Assembly: GCA_029962745.1 (NCBI GenBank)
Contig: CM057165.1
Location: 5,954,709 to 6,018,708, forward strand
From: Echinometra lucunter
Lineage: Eukaryota > Echinodermata > Echinoidea > Camarodonta > Echinometridae
Reading direction: 5' to 3'
DNA: 64,000 nt
Each line of letters opens with the position of its first letter. The first letter of the stretch is position 1. The position numbers were made by a program, and so were the translations under genes. The notes beneath the pieces are model-generated. The model saw only the letters and a program-made list of their open reading frames with translations, had not been told where the DNA came from and ran no database searches. This document shows, one piece after another, positions 34,101 through 38,869 of this stretch.

Positions 34101-35844
34101 AAATCTGGCTACTGTAATTATATTGCATTCAATTGGCCATTAGCAAGTTTTGTTAGAGATCATTGACACTTGAAATTGATAAGACATTCATTAAACAGGG
34201 ACTGTATCTATAGGCTCAGGTATGTCTTTGAGAAATTTAATTGTTCACTTTTTCTTTGCTCATGATTTAGGTTGGTGCAAATACCGATTTCTCAATTCAG
34301 AGAGTTGGTTCTGATCCAGGAAGCAACGTAGATCTGCATTTCTTTGTAAGTTTATTTTTAACTAATGGCAGTGTGGTTTTCTTGAGGCCTAAATTAATCA
34401 TCTATCCCTCCCTAAACTGGCAACAAATTTTCCCCCTATCCTATGTAGTTTGAAAAACAATAAAATTGTTGGTCAAATGAACCAATGTGAACGAATATTG
34501 TAAAATTGAAATGATATGTAATTTAATTGCTTCAGTGATCAAGGCTTGTTTGTTCCTTTGTGGGAAATATTAAAGATGATGCCATTTACTTTGATATATG
34601 ATTCTTACCATTTAAGTTCATTTTACTCATGTTTACATGAACTGAAATATGAATCTACATATAGTTGATAACCTCTGTAGTCTGTACATACTCAGTGTAG
34701 CCAACATTTGTGAGAAATTCATTCATCAAAATATGTTTTCAAAATAAGTGAAGCAAATTGACATAATAAGAAATGTATATTCAATCAAAGGATATCTTGT
34801 CAGCTATCATGATCTCAGAAGCATTAAAACTTATGTGCTTCAATAATCACAGAAAGTTCTGAAAATGAGAATTAGTGTGCATAACGAGTCTTAATTATTT
34901 ACTCATGCATGGATGATCATAATTTGTAACCATCGGAAAGCCAAAGGAGATCTGTGGGGTGTAACATAAAGAGATACAATCAATCTTACAATCAATTGTA
35001 TCTCTTAGTACATGGTTTGCCATAGGAACTTACGATTGATATCAATCGTAAGATTGATTGTATTTTTTATGTTACACCCCTGTTCTCGTTATTTTGATAT
35101 ACCATTCAGTAGATTTATGATAGCTTATTTTGGAATTTTCAACTTTAAGCATGGTTTACATTCTCCTTTTATAGTGTGGGTTTATATATCACATGTCTGT
35201 ATTCTAGGCTTCTGATTGGTCAAATCTGCCAGCATGAAATTCACTACTGACTGGTGGGCAGTAAAGCAAAAAATATTGACTTCCTGTGCGTAAAAAGTAG
35301 TTAATATGCAACATGTGGCTATGATGTTAACAGTGGATACGAGCAGTTAGACATGGGCACTACCGAATTGGTTTCCATTTCCATTCAAATGAATCCATTT
35401 TGACAAGTAAATGAATAAAATTTAATTGACTTGAATGCATTTTCATCTCTACTTTAAAATTTTCACTTGTAAGGTATAACATGTGTGTATGATGTTAACA
35501 GTGGATATGAGCATTTAGATATTCACACTTCTACATGTAAATTGGTTTCCATTTCCAATCAAATGAATCCATTAAAAAAAATAAAATGAACAAAAATGAA
35601 AATGACTTGAATGCGTTTTCATCTCTACTTTTATAATTTTCACTTTAGGGTATAACAGTGGCAAGATTGTTATGCAAGGGGTCTCGCCAGACATGGGCGC
35701 TGGTAACACAATGTGCCTATTAGAATCAGATCTGACATGGCTCCACAAATGCGCTTGCTTTTCTACTATGTGAACACGGACGGCAGTGTCATTGCAGACT
35801 CTCTCCTTGTTGGTGTACAAGAAAGCTGCACGCAAAATCCACCG
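4862..35844 (+). CDS. Alpha-2-macroglobulin/TEP/CD109-like protein, N-terminal half (13 exons, 3' end missing)
   Basis: Secreted thioester-superfamily protein, of the kind that traps proteases or opsonises microbes in body fluid. Exons joined by phase: 4862-4935 or 9596-9669, 16515-16684, 17755-17955, 19454-19506, 20317-20469, 22770-22812, 24743-24827, 28844-28943, 30575-30813, 31603-31815, 33142-33273, 34271-34345, 35649-35844 (about 578 codons). They give a signal peptide, then TFFVTSPNVFRVG, the family hallmark VFVQTDKPIYTP, YVLPTFSVNIETPAY, SPYKFSTRRS, FKTGLNFHVK, SGKIVMQG and RSDMAPQMRLLFYYVNTDG, in the order expected for macroglobulin domains MG1 to about MG5. The bait region, thioester (GCGEQ), CUB and receptor-binding parts, some 900 residues, are absent from the window. 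Single-base losses break the frame in exons 9 and 13. The family assignment is firm. The choice among A2M, CD109 and insect-type TEP cannot be made without the missing half. Confidence 0.9.
5521..5800. repeat. Inverted pair of dispersed repeat R3 (also at 10253-10535)
   Basis: Two copies of the R3 repeat meet head to head. CCGCGGAACGTTTTTGAAAG near 5650-5670 is followed by its inverse near 5690-5710, and each arm ends in G-rich sequence. The structure could fold into a long imperfect hairpin. A G homopolymer lies near 5547-5562. It sits in the first TEP intron, in both duplication units. Confidence 0.6.
5935..6625. mobile_element. Foldback element with ~220-bp arms (also at 10669-11359)
   Basis: The left arm (about 5935-6160) and right arm (about 6350-6625) are imperfect inverse complements. 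Both contain CATGACAATGTCCCGGAA or a one-base variant, then TCAAGTAGTTTTTAAATCAAA and GGAATAAGAAAG. The internal spacer of about 190 bp is AT-rich. No transposase is encoded, so this is either a non-autonomous foldback element or two inverted copies of one dispersed repeat. Confidence 0.6.
6785..7004 (+). mobile_element. Repeat R1, 5'-truncated copy at duplication junction
   Basis: The right half of repeat R1 is present at the start of duplication unit 2, but its left half, including the 41-bp palindrome, is missing. This shows directly that the duplication breakpoint cut through R1. Confidence 0.85.
7152..7382 (-). mobile_element. tRNA-derived SINE (copy in duplication unit 2)
   Basis: Same element as at 2414-2643, carried along by the tandem duplication. 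A and B boxes are intact on the minus strand. The adjoining G homopolymer is longer here than in unit 1 (about 19 versus 14), which accounts for the local offset of 4,739 rather than 4,734 bp. Confidence 0.7.
9393..9401 (+). promoter_or_regulatory. Candidate TATA box, TEP exon 1b
   Basis: The duplicated copy of the box at 4659, at the exact 4,734-bp offset and again about 200 bp upstream of an identical start codon. Both putative core promoters look intact, so nothing in the local sequence says which one is used. Confidence 0.45.
9596..9669 (+). CDS. TEP exon 1b (duplicate signal-peptide exon)
   Basis: Exact second copy of exon 1a in the tandem duplication, with the same start context, donor and phase. 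It is the copy nearer exon 2 (6.8 kb away, against 11.6 kb for exon 1a). Having no acceptor, it would be skipped as intron when transcription starts at exon 1a. Confidence 0.85.
11567..13096. mobile_element. Non-autonomous hAT-like transposon (1,530 bp)
   Basis: Perfect 15-bp terminal inverted repeats, CAGAGGCGTCGATCC at 11567-11581 and its inverse at 13082-13096. They are flanked by an 8-bp direct target duplication GGCGATAT at 11559-11566 and 13097-13104. CAG-type ends with 8-bp target duplications are the hallmark of the hAT superfamily. There is no transposase frame. The interior holds AT and CA microsatellites (11646-11762), T-rich stretches, large G and C runs and five clusters of a GAGCGAAGCGAGCGAG-like motif. 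Confidence 0.85.
11646..11762. repeat. (TA)n/(CA)n microsatellites
   Basis: Alternating TA runs surround a (CA) run at about 11675-11692. Open frames through this stretch on both strands are microsatellite translations and not genes. Confidence 0.9.
13131..13182. repeat. (ATT)n microsatellite
   Basis: About 17 uninterrupted ATT units immediately right of the hAT-interrupted MITE. The Tyr-, Asn- or Ile-rich frames here are artefacts of the repeat. Confidence 0.95.
13765..13902 (-). pseudogene. Non-LTR retrotransposon reverse transcriptase fragment
   Basis: On the minus strand the frame reads HGFL, a stop, then GSCETKLVEVIDNW and NAFLDFATAFDRV before another stop. The F-L-D-F-x-x-A-F-D motif is motif A of LINE-type reverse transcriptases, and the preceding S-C-E-T-x-L-x-E-V segment is likewise typical. 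Only about 45 codons survive, with an in-frame stop and no flanking domains, so it is a dead fragment. The clade cannot be decided from this piece. Confidence 0.75.
13903..14785. other. Intron stretch without recognised features
   Basis: AT-rich sequence within the large first TEP intron, with C runs near 13950-13962 and 14588-14597. I see no exon, repeat pair or inverted terminal structure that I can support. Confidence 0.5.
14840..15075. repeat. ~21-bp minisatellite with self-complementary units
   Basis: AAATTC or its near-inverse recurs every 20-22 bp, separated by GC-rich half-units such as ACGACCCGCG and GCATCCCAAGTCGTG. The first half (14850-14990) runs in one sense and the last part (14990-15075) in the other, giving a large hairpin potential. 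All frames on both strands are partly open. The low-complexity peptides are a product of the repeat. Confidence 0.75.
15180..16080. repeat. ~170-180-bp tandem array
   Basis: Units share CTACTTCCTCATTTTTCGAGC, AATGCTCATGAAATT and GGCACACACATTGG. They begin near 15217, 15398, 15550 and, more degenerate, 16023. A GGTCGGGCGGTCGGTCCG stretch precedes the array, much as a GTCCGTCCGTC stretch precedes the array at 23600. The third-to-fourth interval is interrupted by another repeat (15835-15990). Confidence 0.7.
15835..15990 (+). repeat. Dispersed repeat R4, copy A
   Basis: Contains AAAGAGCCCCTGAAATTCTC and, further on, AAAAAGTAGCCCC. The inverse of this series occurs at 56445-56590. Both copies are bounded by long A or T tracts. 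No coding function is visible. Confidence 0.65.
16515..16684 (+). CDS. TEP exon 2 (MG1)
   Basis: Bounded by ACACGACAG acceptor and CCAG|GTAAAT donor. The phase-2 join from exon 1 gives Ala, then TFFVTSPNVFRVGVPEKVLV, the standard opening strand of macroglobulin domain 1 in A2M, CD109 and TEP proteins. The exon leaves one base (phase 1) for exon 3. Confidence 0.9.
16820..16885. repeat. (CA)n microsatellite
   Basis: CA/CG dinucleotides just downstream of exon 2. A complementary GT-rich run at 17095-17140 follows 210 bp later, so the two could pair in a transcript. Confidence 0.9.
16903..16970. repeat. Three 21-bp direct repeats
   Basis: The unit CCGAGGACTATTGTTTGACA recurs three times with small changes between the CA and GT microsatellites in TEP intron 2. 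No function is evident. Confidence 0.75.
17755..17955 (+). CDS. TEP exon 3 (MG1-MG2 hallmark)
   Basis: Acceptor TTTTTAAATCAG, donor G|GTAAAG. Encodes the end of MG1 and the family signature SGYVFVQTDKPIYTPNQN, which corresponds to the V-F-x-Q-T-D-K-P-x-Y motif present in nearly all A2M-superfamily proteins. Phase 1 in, phase 1 out. This is the single best identifier in the gene. Confidence 0.95.
18602..19378. mobile_element. piggyBac-like non-autonomous element (TTAA target)
   Basis: Flanked by TTAA at 18602-18605 and 19375-19378. Its ends read CCCTAAAAAGATTGGGG and, inverted, CCCTAAAAAGACTGGGG. TTAA duplication plus CCC-initiated ends is the piggyBac signature. The 769-bp interior has no transposase frame and carries a G run at 18649-18662. 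It lies in TEP intron 3. A solitary matching end occurs at 45670. Confidence 0.8.
19454..19506 (+). CDS. TEP exon 4 (MG2)
   Basis: A 53-nt exon behind a long T tract and TCTCAG. Encodes VKIKVMSLDQNMYPSDRT, the MG2 strand that follows the DKPIY motif in relatives, and ends in phase 0 at ACG|GTAAAT. A (GAT)n microsatellite begins about 30 bp past the donor. Confidence 0.88.
19527..19760. repeat. (GAT)n/(AAT)n microsatellite
   Basis: Long imperfect trinucleotide run immediately downstream of TEP exon 4. The poly-Met and poly-Ile frames on the two strands come from this repeat alone. Confidence 0.95.
20317..20469 (+). CDS. TEP exon 5 (MG2)
   Basis: 51 codons, phase 0 at both ends, acceptor TTGTTAG and donor GAG|GTATAT. 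Encodes LHVEIINPSGISVKRLSD through FHEHPTIGNWSVTAFYGHE. The last part matches the P-x-x-G-x-W-x-V-x-A strand of MG2. Confidence 0.9.
21541..21735. mobile_element. MITE with GGGCCGGTATTCTGAAAATC ends
   Basis: The first about 30 bp (GGGCCGGTATTCTGAAAATC, then GTGTTATCTTT) are repeated in inverse form at 21705-21735. The element is 195 bp long and non-coding, within TEP intron 5. Confidence 0.85.
21829..22152. mobile_element. MITE with ~80-bp GC-rich inverted ends
   Basis: The left arm (21829-21914) contains ACCGAAGGCCCGCGAGACCG and CCCGTGAGGCCGA. The right arm (22069-22150) is its inverse, ending TGGCCAGACCTCATGTCAAC. Each arm itself contains a repeated GGCCTTCGG motif. The central 150 bp is AT-rich and non-coding. 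Confidence 0.85.
22770..22812 (+). CDS. TEP exon 6 (MG2-MG3 linker)
   Basis: A 43-nt exon with acceptor CCTTTTAG and donor G|GTGAGT. Encodes FLVKSTVTFEVREY, continued as VLP by exon 7. This is the conserved F-x-V-x-E-Y-V-L-P boundary that opens MG3. Phase 0 in, phase 1 out. Confidence 0.9.
23430..23573. mobile_element. MITE related to the GTTTCATGAAAC family
   Basis: The ends TTCATCCAGTGTCTTGTCA and TGACAAGACACTTGATGAA are inverse complements. The interior CTCAGCCAATCGGATGTAAGC is the same core seen in the MITEs at 3522, 25015, 42787 and 58901. Non-coding, intron 6 of TEP. Confidence 0.75.
23595..24690. repeat. Tandem array with recurring DR1 (AGGTCAAAGGTCA) sites
   Basis: Degenerate units of 100-200 bp share TTTACCTGCAAGACTCTC, CACATAACTTGG, GATAGATGCACTAGGGG and GGTCACATGGTGAGGTC. 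A CCGTCCGTCCGTC-type stretch leads the array (23648-23680). Each unit ends with an AGGTCA direct repeat spaced by one base: perfect at 23821, 24006, 24159 and 24426, and one-base variant at 24573. It lies just before TEP exon 7. Confidence 0.85.
24743..24827 (+). CDS. TEP exon 7 (MG3)
   Basis: Acceptor CTCTTTTGCAG and donor CA|GTAAGA. Encodes VLPTFSVNIETPAYILPQSD and on to ISAQ, matching the start of MG3 in A2M-family proteins. It leaves two bases, completed by the first base of exon 8 to Gln. It follows directly after the DR1-rich tandem array in the preceding intron. Confidence 0.9.
25015..25160. mobile_element. MITE, GGCCCCGTTTCATTAAAC ends
   Basis: About 146 bp. Inverted ends include GGCCCC, TTTCAT and CTTGTTATCAATAACAAG, the last itself a near-palindrome. 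Core TTGGCTGAGAGCAAATTTATC matches the GTTTCATGAAAC family. TEP intron 7. Confidence 0.8.
25646..26055 (+). repeat. Dispersed repeat R2, copy A
   Basis: About 400 bp starting near ACCCATAGAAGTACAGTGTC and ending near CTATGGGTTAAATGC. A highly similar copy, same strand, lies at 37778-38193 and is interrupted by a TTAA-target MITE. The ends TTTAACCCATAG and CTATGGGTTAAA are mutually inverse, so R2 may itself be a terminal-inverted-repeat element. Non-coding. Confidence 0.8.
26993..27160. repeat. Long hairpin repeat, ~70-bp arms
   Basis: The left arm (TACAAATAGCGAATA, then TGCAATGGTACGAGATTTCG) is mirrored by the right arm over nearly its full length, around a centre reading GAGGCGAAGCCGA. The motif TGCAATGGTACGA reappears at 28309-28365, inside the region of the 204-codon open frame. 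This suggests both belong to one element. Confidence 0.8.
27909..28523 (-). CDS. Unidentified 204-codon open frame in TEP intron 7
   Basis: The longest uninterrupted coding-like frame in the window apart from N runs, and antisense to the TEP gene. It starts MTECLVDDLRRCHEADKVFH, contains a Ser/Thr-rich middle (STTNVGSRS and similar), and ends VQHFHFHGPVNFYNR. I do not recognise a family, signal peptide or membrane segment. The block encoding PLHSYHPKCT consists partly of a 14-bp repeat (ATTTTGGATGGTAC). CGTTGTACAAT at 28413 and ATTGTACAACG at 27161 are inverse and might mark ends of a transposon covering most of the frame. A transposon-borne or chance frame is as likely as a host exon. Confidence 0.3.
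   Translation of the reverse strand: MTECLVDDLRRCHEADKVFHESLTSHKFKISTIYCTTPIQLVVRKSMGAERATFVPLHSYHPKCTIQNVPLHGNDVTIVTRCYVASLARALRQKVARDHTTLVRPSSFGKVGILVTSTTSSSTSTTNVGSRSITSTNVPLETGTSVDPDESSTIILKSDVSDTLTLSQEQLILQESNLNIQNTSSSSSTVQHFHFHGPVNFYNR
28844..28943 (+). CDS. TEP exon 8 (MG3)
   Basis: Acceptor GTCTTTGGCAG, donor CTG|GTAAGT. The joined frame reads QYVFGKPVVGRYTFKYGVKQ and on to EKRGL. The Y-x-x-G-K-P-V-x-G motif is the classic MG3 strand of the family. Ends in phase 0. Confidence 0.92.
29038..29480. mobile_element. Possible degenerate inverted-repeat element
   Basis: The left side GTTTTAACAGG followed by GTCGCGACAAC is loosely mirrored by GTTGTCGTGACAAC and CATCTTAACAGGCAGGG on the right. 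The internal GTTGTCTGGACATTGTCGGG series is repeated. The pairing is imperfect and the limits are uncertain. TEP intron 8. Confidence 0.4.
29540..30570. other. TEP intron 8, featureless part
   Basis: AT-rich intronic sequence between a possible degenerate element and exon 9. I find no exon, clear repeat pair or tandem array here. Confidence 0.5.
30575..30813 (+). CDS. TEP exon 9 (MG3-MG4), frameshifted
   Basis: The first part reads LNDEGTALVRLNDLDEDSVL in the frame handed over by exon 8. From about 30640 the homologous sequence continues one base out of frame as FDRFENDRFHVKAIVHESAT, then SPYKFSTRRSAQYFKTGLNF. One extra T in the TTT at 30640-30642 would restore a continuous product and make the exon 240 nt, phase 0 at both ends. 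Without it, translation stops within the exon at the TGA of the original frame near its 3' end. Sequencing error, polymorphism and pseudogenisation are all possible. Confidence 0.88.
31603..31815 (+). CDS. TEP exon 10 (MG4)
   Basis: 71 codons, phase 0 at both ends, acceptor CACTTGCAG and donor GTG|GTAAGA. Encodes LDLSFANGDEAPNVPVEITA through the strand ISNTNDKGGISMLLNVPP. The G-x-x-x-x-x-L-x-x-P strand is typical of an MG4 domain. The frame is intact. Confidence 0.9.
32225..32688. mobile_element. MITE with ~125-bp inverted arms (TTAAAGG.AAAGTCCACC ends)
   Basis: The left arm, 32225-32349, is the inverse complement of 32555-32688 with few mismatches. Both contain GGAGATGAATTTGAACAGCA, GAAATGAGCA and GAATAAGAAAATTACACTCA. 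The ends abut TTAA. The 200-bp centre is non-coding. Sits in TEP intron 10. Confidence 0.85.
33142..33273 (+). CDS. TEP exon 11 (MG4-MG5)
   Basis: 44 codons, phase 0 at both ends, acceptor CATTTCTAG and donor ATT|GTAAGT. Encodes ALTADPNYPDNQATVSFEVS and on to EYLFIRPQVTDDQNLI, a macroglobulin-domain edge without frame damage. Confidence 0.88.
33612..33919. mobile_element. MITE with GGGTGTTTCACAAAGAC ends
   Basis: The first 37 bp (GTTTCACAAAGACTAAGATT, then GACTAAAATCGC) are mirrored at the right end. A second inverted block (TATGGCTGGTCATAAGGCCATT) lies inside. 308 bp, non-coding, TEP intron 11. Confidence 0.85.
34271..34345 (+). CDS. TEP exon 12 (MG5)
   Basis: 25 codons, phase 0 at both ends, acceptor ATGATTTAG and donor TTT|GTAAGT. 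Encodes VGANTDFSIQRVGSDPGSNV then DLHFF. This aligns with the strand that precedes the (R)GxIVxxG motif in relatives and so should join directly to exon 13. Confidence 0.85.
34956..35080. mobile_element. MITE with GGGGTGTAACATAAA ends
   Basis: About 125 bp. The ends GGGGTGTAACATAAAGAGAT and its inverse flank internal copies of CAATCAATCTTAC and their inverse, so nearly the whole element can fold. Non-coding, TEP intron 12. Confidence 0.85.
35649..35844 (+). CDS. TEP exon 13 (MG5), frame broken
   Basis: Acceptor TTCACTTTAG, donor CCG|GTAAGA. The coding sense is clear: YNSGKIVMQGVSPDMGAGNT, then after a one-base loss near 35711-35713, VPIRIRSDMAPQMRLLFYYV, NTDGSVIADS and VQESCTQNPP. A base also appears to be missing at the acceptor: GG precedes the TAT codon where three bases would be needed after the phase-0 end of exon 12. 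The exon is the last one I can place. The cysteine near its end matches a conserved position before MG6 in A2M proteins. Confidence 0.8.
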
Positions 35845-37000
35845 GTAAGAGTGCCAAAGAATATTCACAATGACAGACAGATATAGTCGCTGGGATGACA
35901 AAACTTTGTATCTCAAAATGTTGAATATATTCAGGAGAGCCAAAAAGCATGGCTTCCTTAGCATTACAGCCGATGGAGGCGGTCAAGTTTCATTTATTAT
36001 CAGTGGCCTGATCTTTGCAGATGGGCATGTGAGGGTTTGAAAATATGTTTTAAATGTTCCTAGCTATAGATTATGAAAACTATTAAATTTCACCAAAGAA
36101 AAGAGATGCAAGGTCTTGCCACCCAGTGATGATATGACAGTTGGTCTATGATTGGTACTGTTATAACCATGCTGTTATAGTGTGTTTCTGTCTTTTGATT
36201 TGCCCTATATGCAGAAATGATGTTCAGGCAGTGATAGATTCAGATTTTTATATCAAAGTGCACACCTTAGACTTGGGTACATGGATTTGGATTTAATGAA
36301 ATATTACTAGGATTTAAGCATTACGAAAATCCCTCGTTTAAAATAGACCCTACCACTTTAGCACATGATCCTATGCATCTTAGGTGGGATAAAGCTACCC
36401 ACTATCCAAAAGGCATGTTAAAAATCTTATCAGTACTAGCATCACGAGAGGTGGTGGTTTTGGATTACGCCTGCACTCCTCATCATCTTACATAATAGTG
36501 TTAAAAAACTCTTAACACCACACTGCCTGAAAGGAAATGTGAAGTAGGAAATATACCTTCACCTGTTTTAAGATATTGCCATGTCCAAAAGTCACTCATA
36601 ATTTAGATGAAAACCAAAATTAACTTCGAACGAAGGAAAATGAGCCCAGAAATTGCGATGCTAGCAACATTTTAACTCCATAAAATAGCCCGTCGCGCAT
36701 GCAACTAGGCATGTGTAGCCCCAGCGTGTTTCTCTTTCTCCCTTCCTCTCTCTCTCTCTCTCTATCAAACTGTAGGTCGATCGTTTCTCCGGCAAGGTGA
36801 TTAAGTTGTTCAGCACTTTGTTTATTTAGGCTTTACTGCAATCTCAGGTGTCTAGAAGTTGTAAAAATCAAATCGGGGTTTCAGTTTTAAATGATGGGTT
36901 TCGTCATGTGTTGTTTTTCCCGATTCATTATGAATGTACATTTCAAAAGTAATATGTATGAACATACATGTGTTCCTTTTGATATATAGATATTATTATC

Positions 37001-37500
37001 NNNNNNNNNNNNNNNNNNNNNNNNNNNNNNNNNNNNNNNNNNNNNNNNNNNNNNNNNNNNNNNNNNNNNNNNNNNNNNNNNNNNNNNNNNNNNNNNNNNN
37101 NNNNNNNNNNNNNNNNNNNNNNNNNNNNNNNNNNNNNNNNNNNNNNNNNNNNNNNNNNNNNNNNNNNNNNNNNNNNNNNNNNNNNNNNNNNNNNNNNNNN
37201 NNNNNNNNNNNNNNNNNNNNNNNNNNNNNNNNNNNNNNNNNNNNNNNNNNNNNNNNNNNNNNNNNNNNNNNNNNNNNNNNNNNNNNNNNNNNNNNNNNNN
37301 NNNNNNNNNNNNNNNNNNNNNNNNNNNNNNNNNNNNNNNNNNNNNNNNNNNNNNNNNNNNNNNNNNNNNNNNNNNNNNNNNNNNNNNNNNNNNNNNNNNN
37401 NNNNNNNNNNNNNNNNNNNNNNNNNNNNNNNNNNNNNNNNNNNNNNNNNNNNNNNNNNNNNNNNNNNNNNNNNNNNNNNNNNNNNNNNNNNNNNNNNNNN
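37001..37500. other. Assembly gap (500 N)
   Basis: Exactly 500 unknown bases, a typical placeholder length. The TEP gene disappears on its left and the 3' end of the SLC27A gene on its right. The missing coding sequence of the two together (about 900 plus about 130 residues in many exons) cannot fit in 500 bp. The true gap is much larger or the join is wrong. Confidence 0.95.
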
Positions 37501-37777
37501 ATATGTTTAGAAACACAGGTATCAAACAGGCAAAGCACACTAGTATACTGAATGAGTTATATATATATATAGTAAGAAAGCCCATAAAAAATACAACTTG
37601 CTAGACAACATTTAACTTTAAAATTTCAGTTAAAAAGTTGCAGCCTTATAAATAAGAGAGACCATGTAAACCAAGATTAGAGTTCGCTGCTAAAATAATG
37701 CAACACACAGGGGGATATACAGATGAACGCACAAAGAGCAAATGAACAGGGAAGAAATTGTTCACATTGCATTAGCT

Positions 37778-38193
37778 TAACCCATGGAGGTACAGTGTCA
37801 CCTTTAGGAGACGCTTTTGCAGTATCTGTTGGTCCAGAATGTTGGGCAGTACATATCATACATGAGCAGAAAGGGAAAAATGCACTGACAAATTTGAGCC
37901 CATTCCCATCGCTGTATGGTGTGGCGTTCTCAAATTAGAGCAGTTTAAGTGGAACTAATCATTAAACTCTTTAAATTGGCAATGCAATGAATAATATATA
38001 ATCTTTATTTCTGTGTTCAAATTGGCAATTTCTGATAAAATTTTTCAATTATATTTTATTTTGGTTTATGTTATAGCCATATTTATTTTTTTCAAGCTAT
38101 GTAAACATGGAAAAAAAAAAAATTGTATTGCAAATTTGAGAATTGAAGATGATTAATTTAGACCTCAAGAAAGCTCTGTACTGCTATGGGTTA
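37778..38193 (+). repeat. Dispersed repeat R2, copy B
   Basis: Matches 25646-26055 closely on the same strand, including GGAGACGCTTTTGCAGTATC and TTGGTCCAGAATGTT. Its right end is cut by a MITE inserted at the TTAA of CTATGGGTTAA. Confidence 0.8.
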
Positions 38194-38194
38194 A

Positions 38195-38524
38195 AGAGGC
38201 TCTGTCGTGGGTTTTCATGGGGAGTGAATCATAATTTGCTGACACCAGACTTTGTGAAAAGCACTGGTAATACCTGTAGTAGAGCTACATTACCGGAGCA
38301 CAGCAAAAAAAGGTGTCCCACCATAAACATTCTTCGGCTTGCTTCGGGCATTCTCGGGCCAGGGAAAGTGAGATAACGACTTGGCCATATGGCGCAAAGG
38401 GTGGAATATACAAAGCATTACATAAGGTCTGTTGGTCATAAAATTCATAGTGATGGACAACACCTGTTACTGGGTAAGCACCCATGGTGTCAAATTCCCC
38501 ATGAAAGCCCACGACAGAGCCTCT
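38195..38524. mobile_element. TTAA-target MITE inserted in repeat R2
   Basis: Flanked by TTAA at 38191-38194 and 38525-38528. The ends AGAGGCTCTGTCGTGGG, then TTTTCATGGGG, are repeated inversely at 38494-38524. Comparison with R2 copy A shows the intact target GGGTTAAATG, so the insertion point is directly visible. 330 bp, non-coding. Confidence 0.85.
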
Positions 38525-38731
38525 TTAATACACTTTCCCTTGATATTCTGTACTTATTTTAGTTACAAAACTAAGAGGGCAGAGCCTCCTTTCTTCAACA
38601 TGTCATATATATCTAGCTTTAGGCTAAATTAAGTATTTAACTAGGTTTAGCTTAGATTTACCTAGGTTTTTAACTCGGTTTAGCTCAAAACACTTTGTCC
38701 TGGACATTCTGAATTTACTGCAGTTACAAAC

Positions 38732-38869
38732 CTGAGAGGAAGGCAGAGTCTCCTTTCCTCAGCACATCATATACAACCTTTTTGCTGTTAGCCTGTCGAT
38801 CAGCGTAGCCATGGAACTCTCTGACTGGATCCCCCTTGCGGATCTTTCCCACCAACTGTCCCGGTTCAC
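38732..38869 (-). CDS. SLC27A: SLC27A exon 9 (last exon visible)
   Basis: Encodes [20 protein letters not shown], then [20 protein letters not shown] and DSAFLS, ending G|GTTTGT in phase 1. In relatives the next residues begin the G-D-x-L-x-x-D motif. No continuation is found between here and the gap. Confidence 0.92.

Noticed and set aside
36776..36796. Possible 21-nt TEP micro-exon (VDRFSGK) after a pyrimidine tract and TGTAG
   Set aside because: It is in phase with exon 13 and loosely fits the next expected residues, but seven codons are too few to support and no following exon is found.
36887..37585. Long open frames of 180-232 codons over the gap
   Set aside because: They are made almost wholly of N; there is no sequence to translate.
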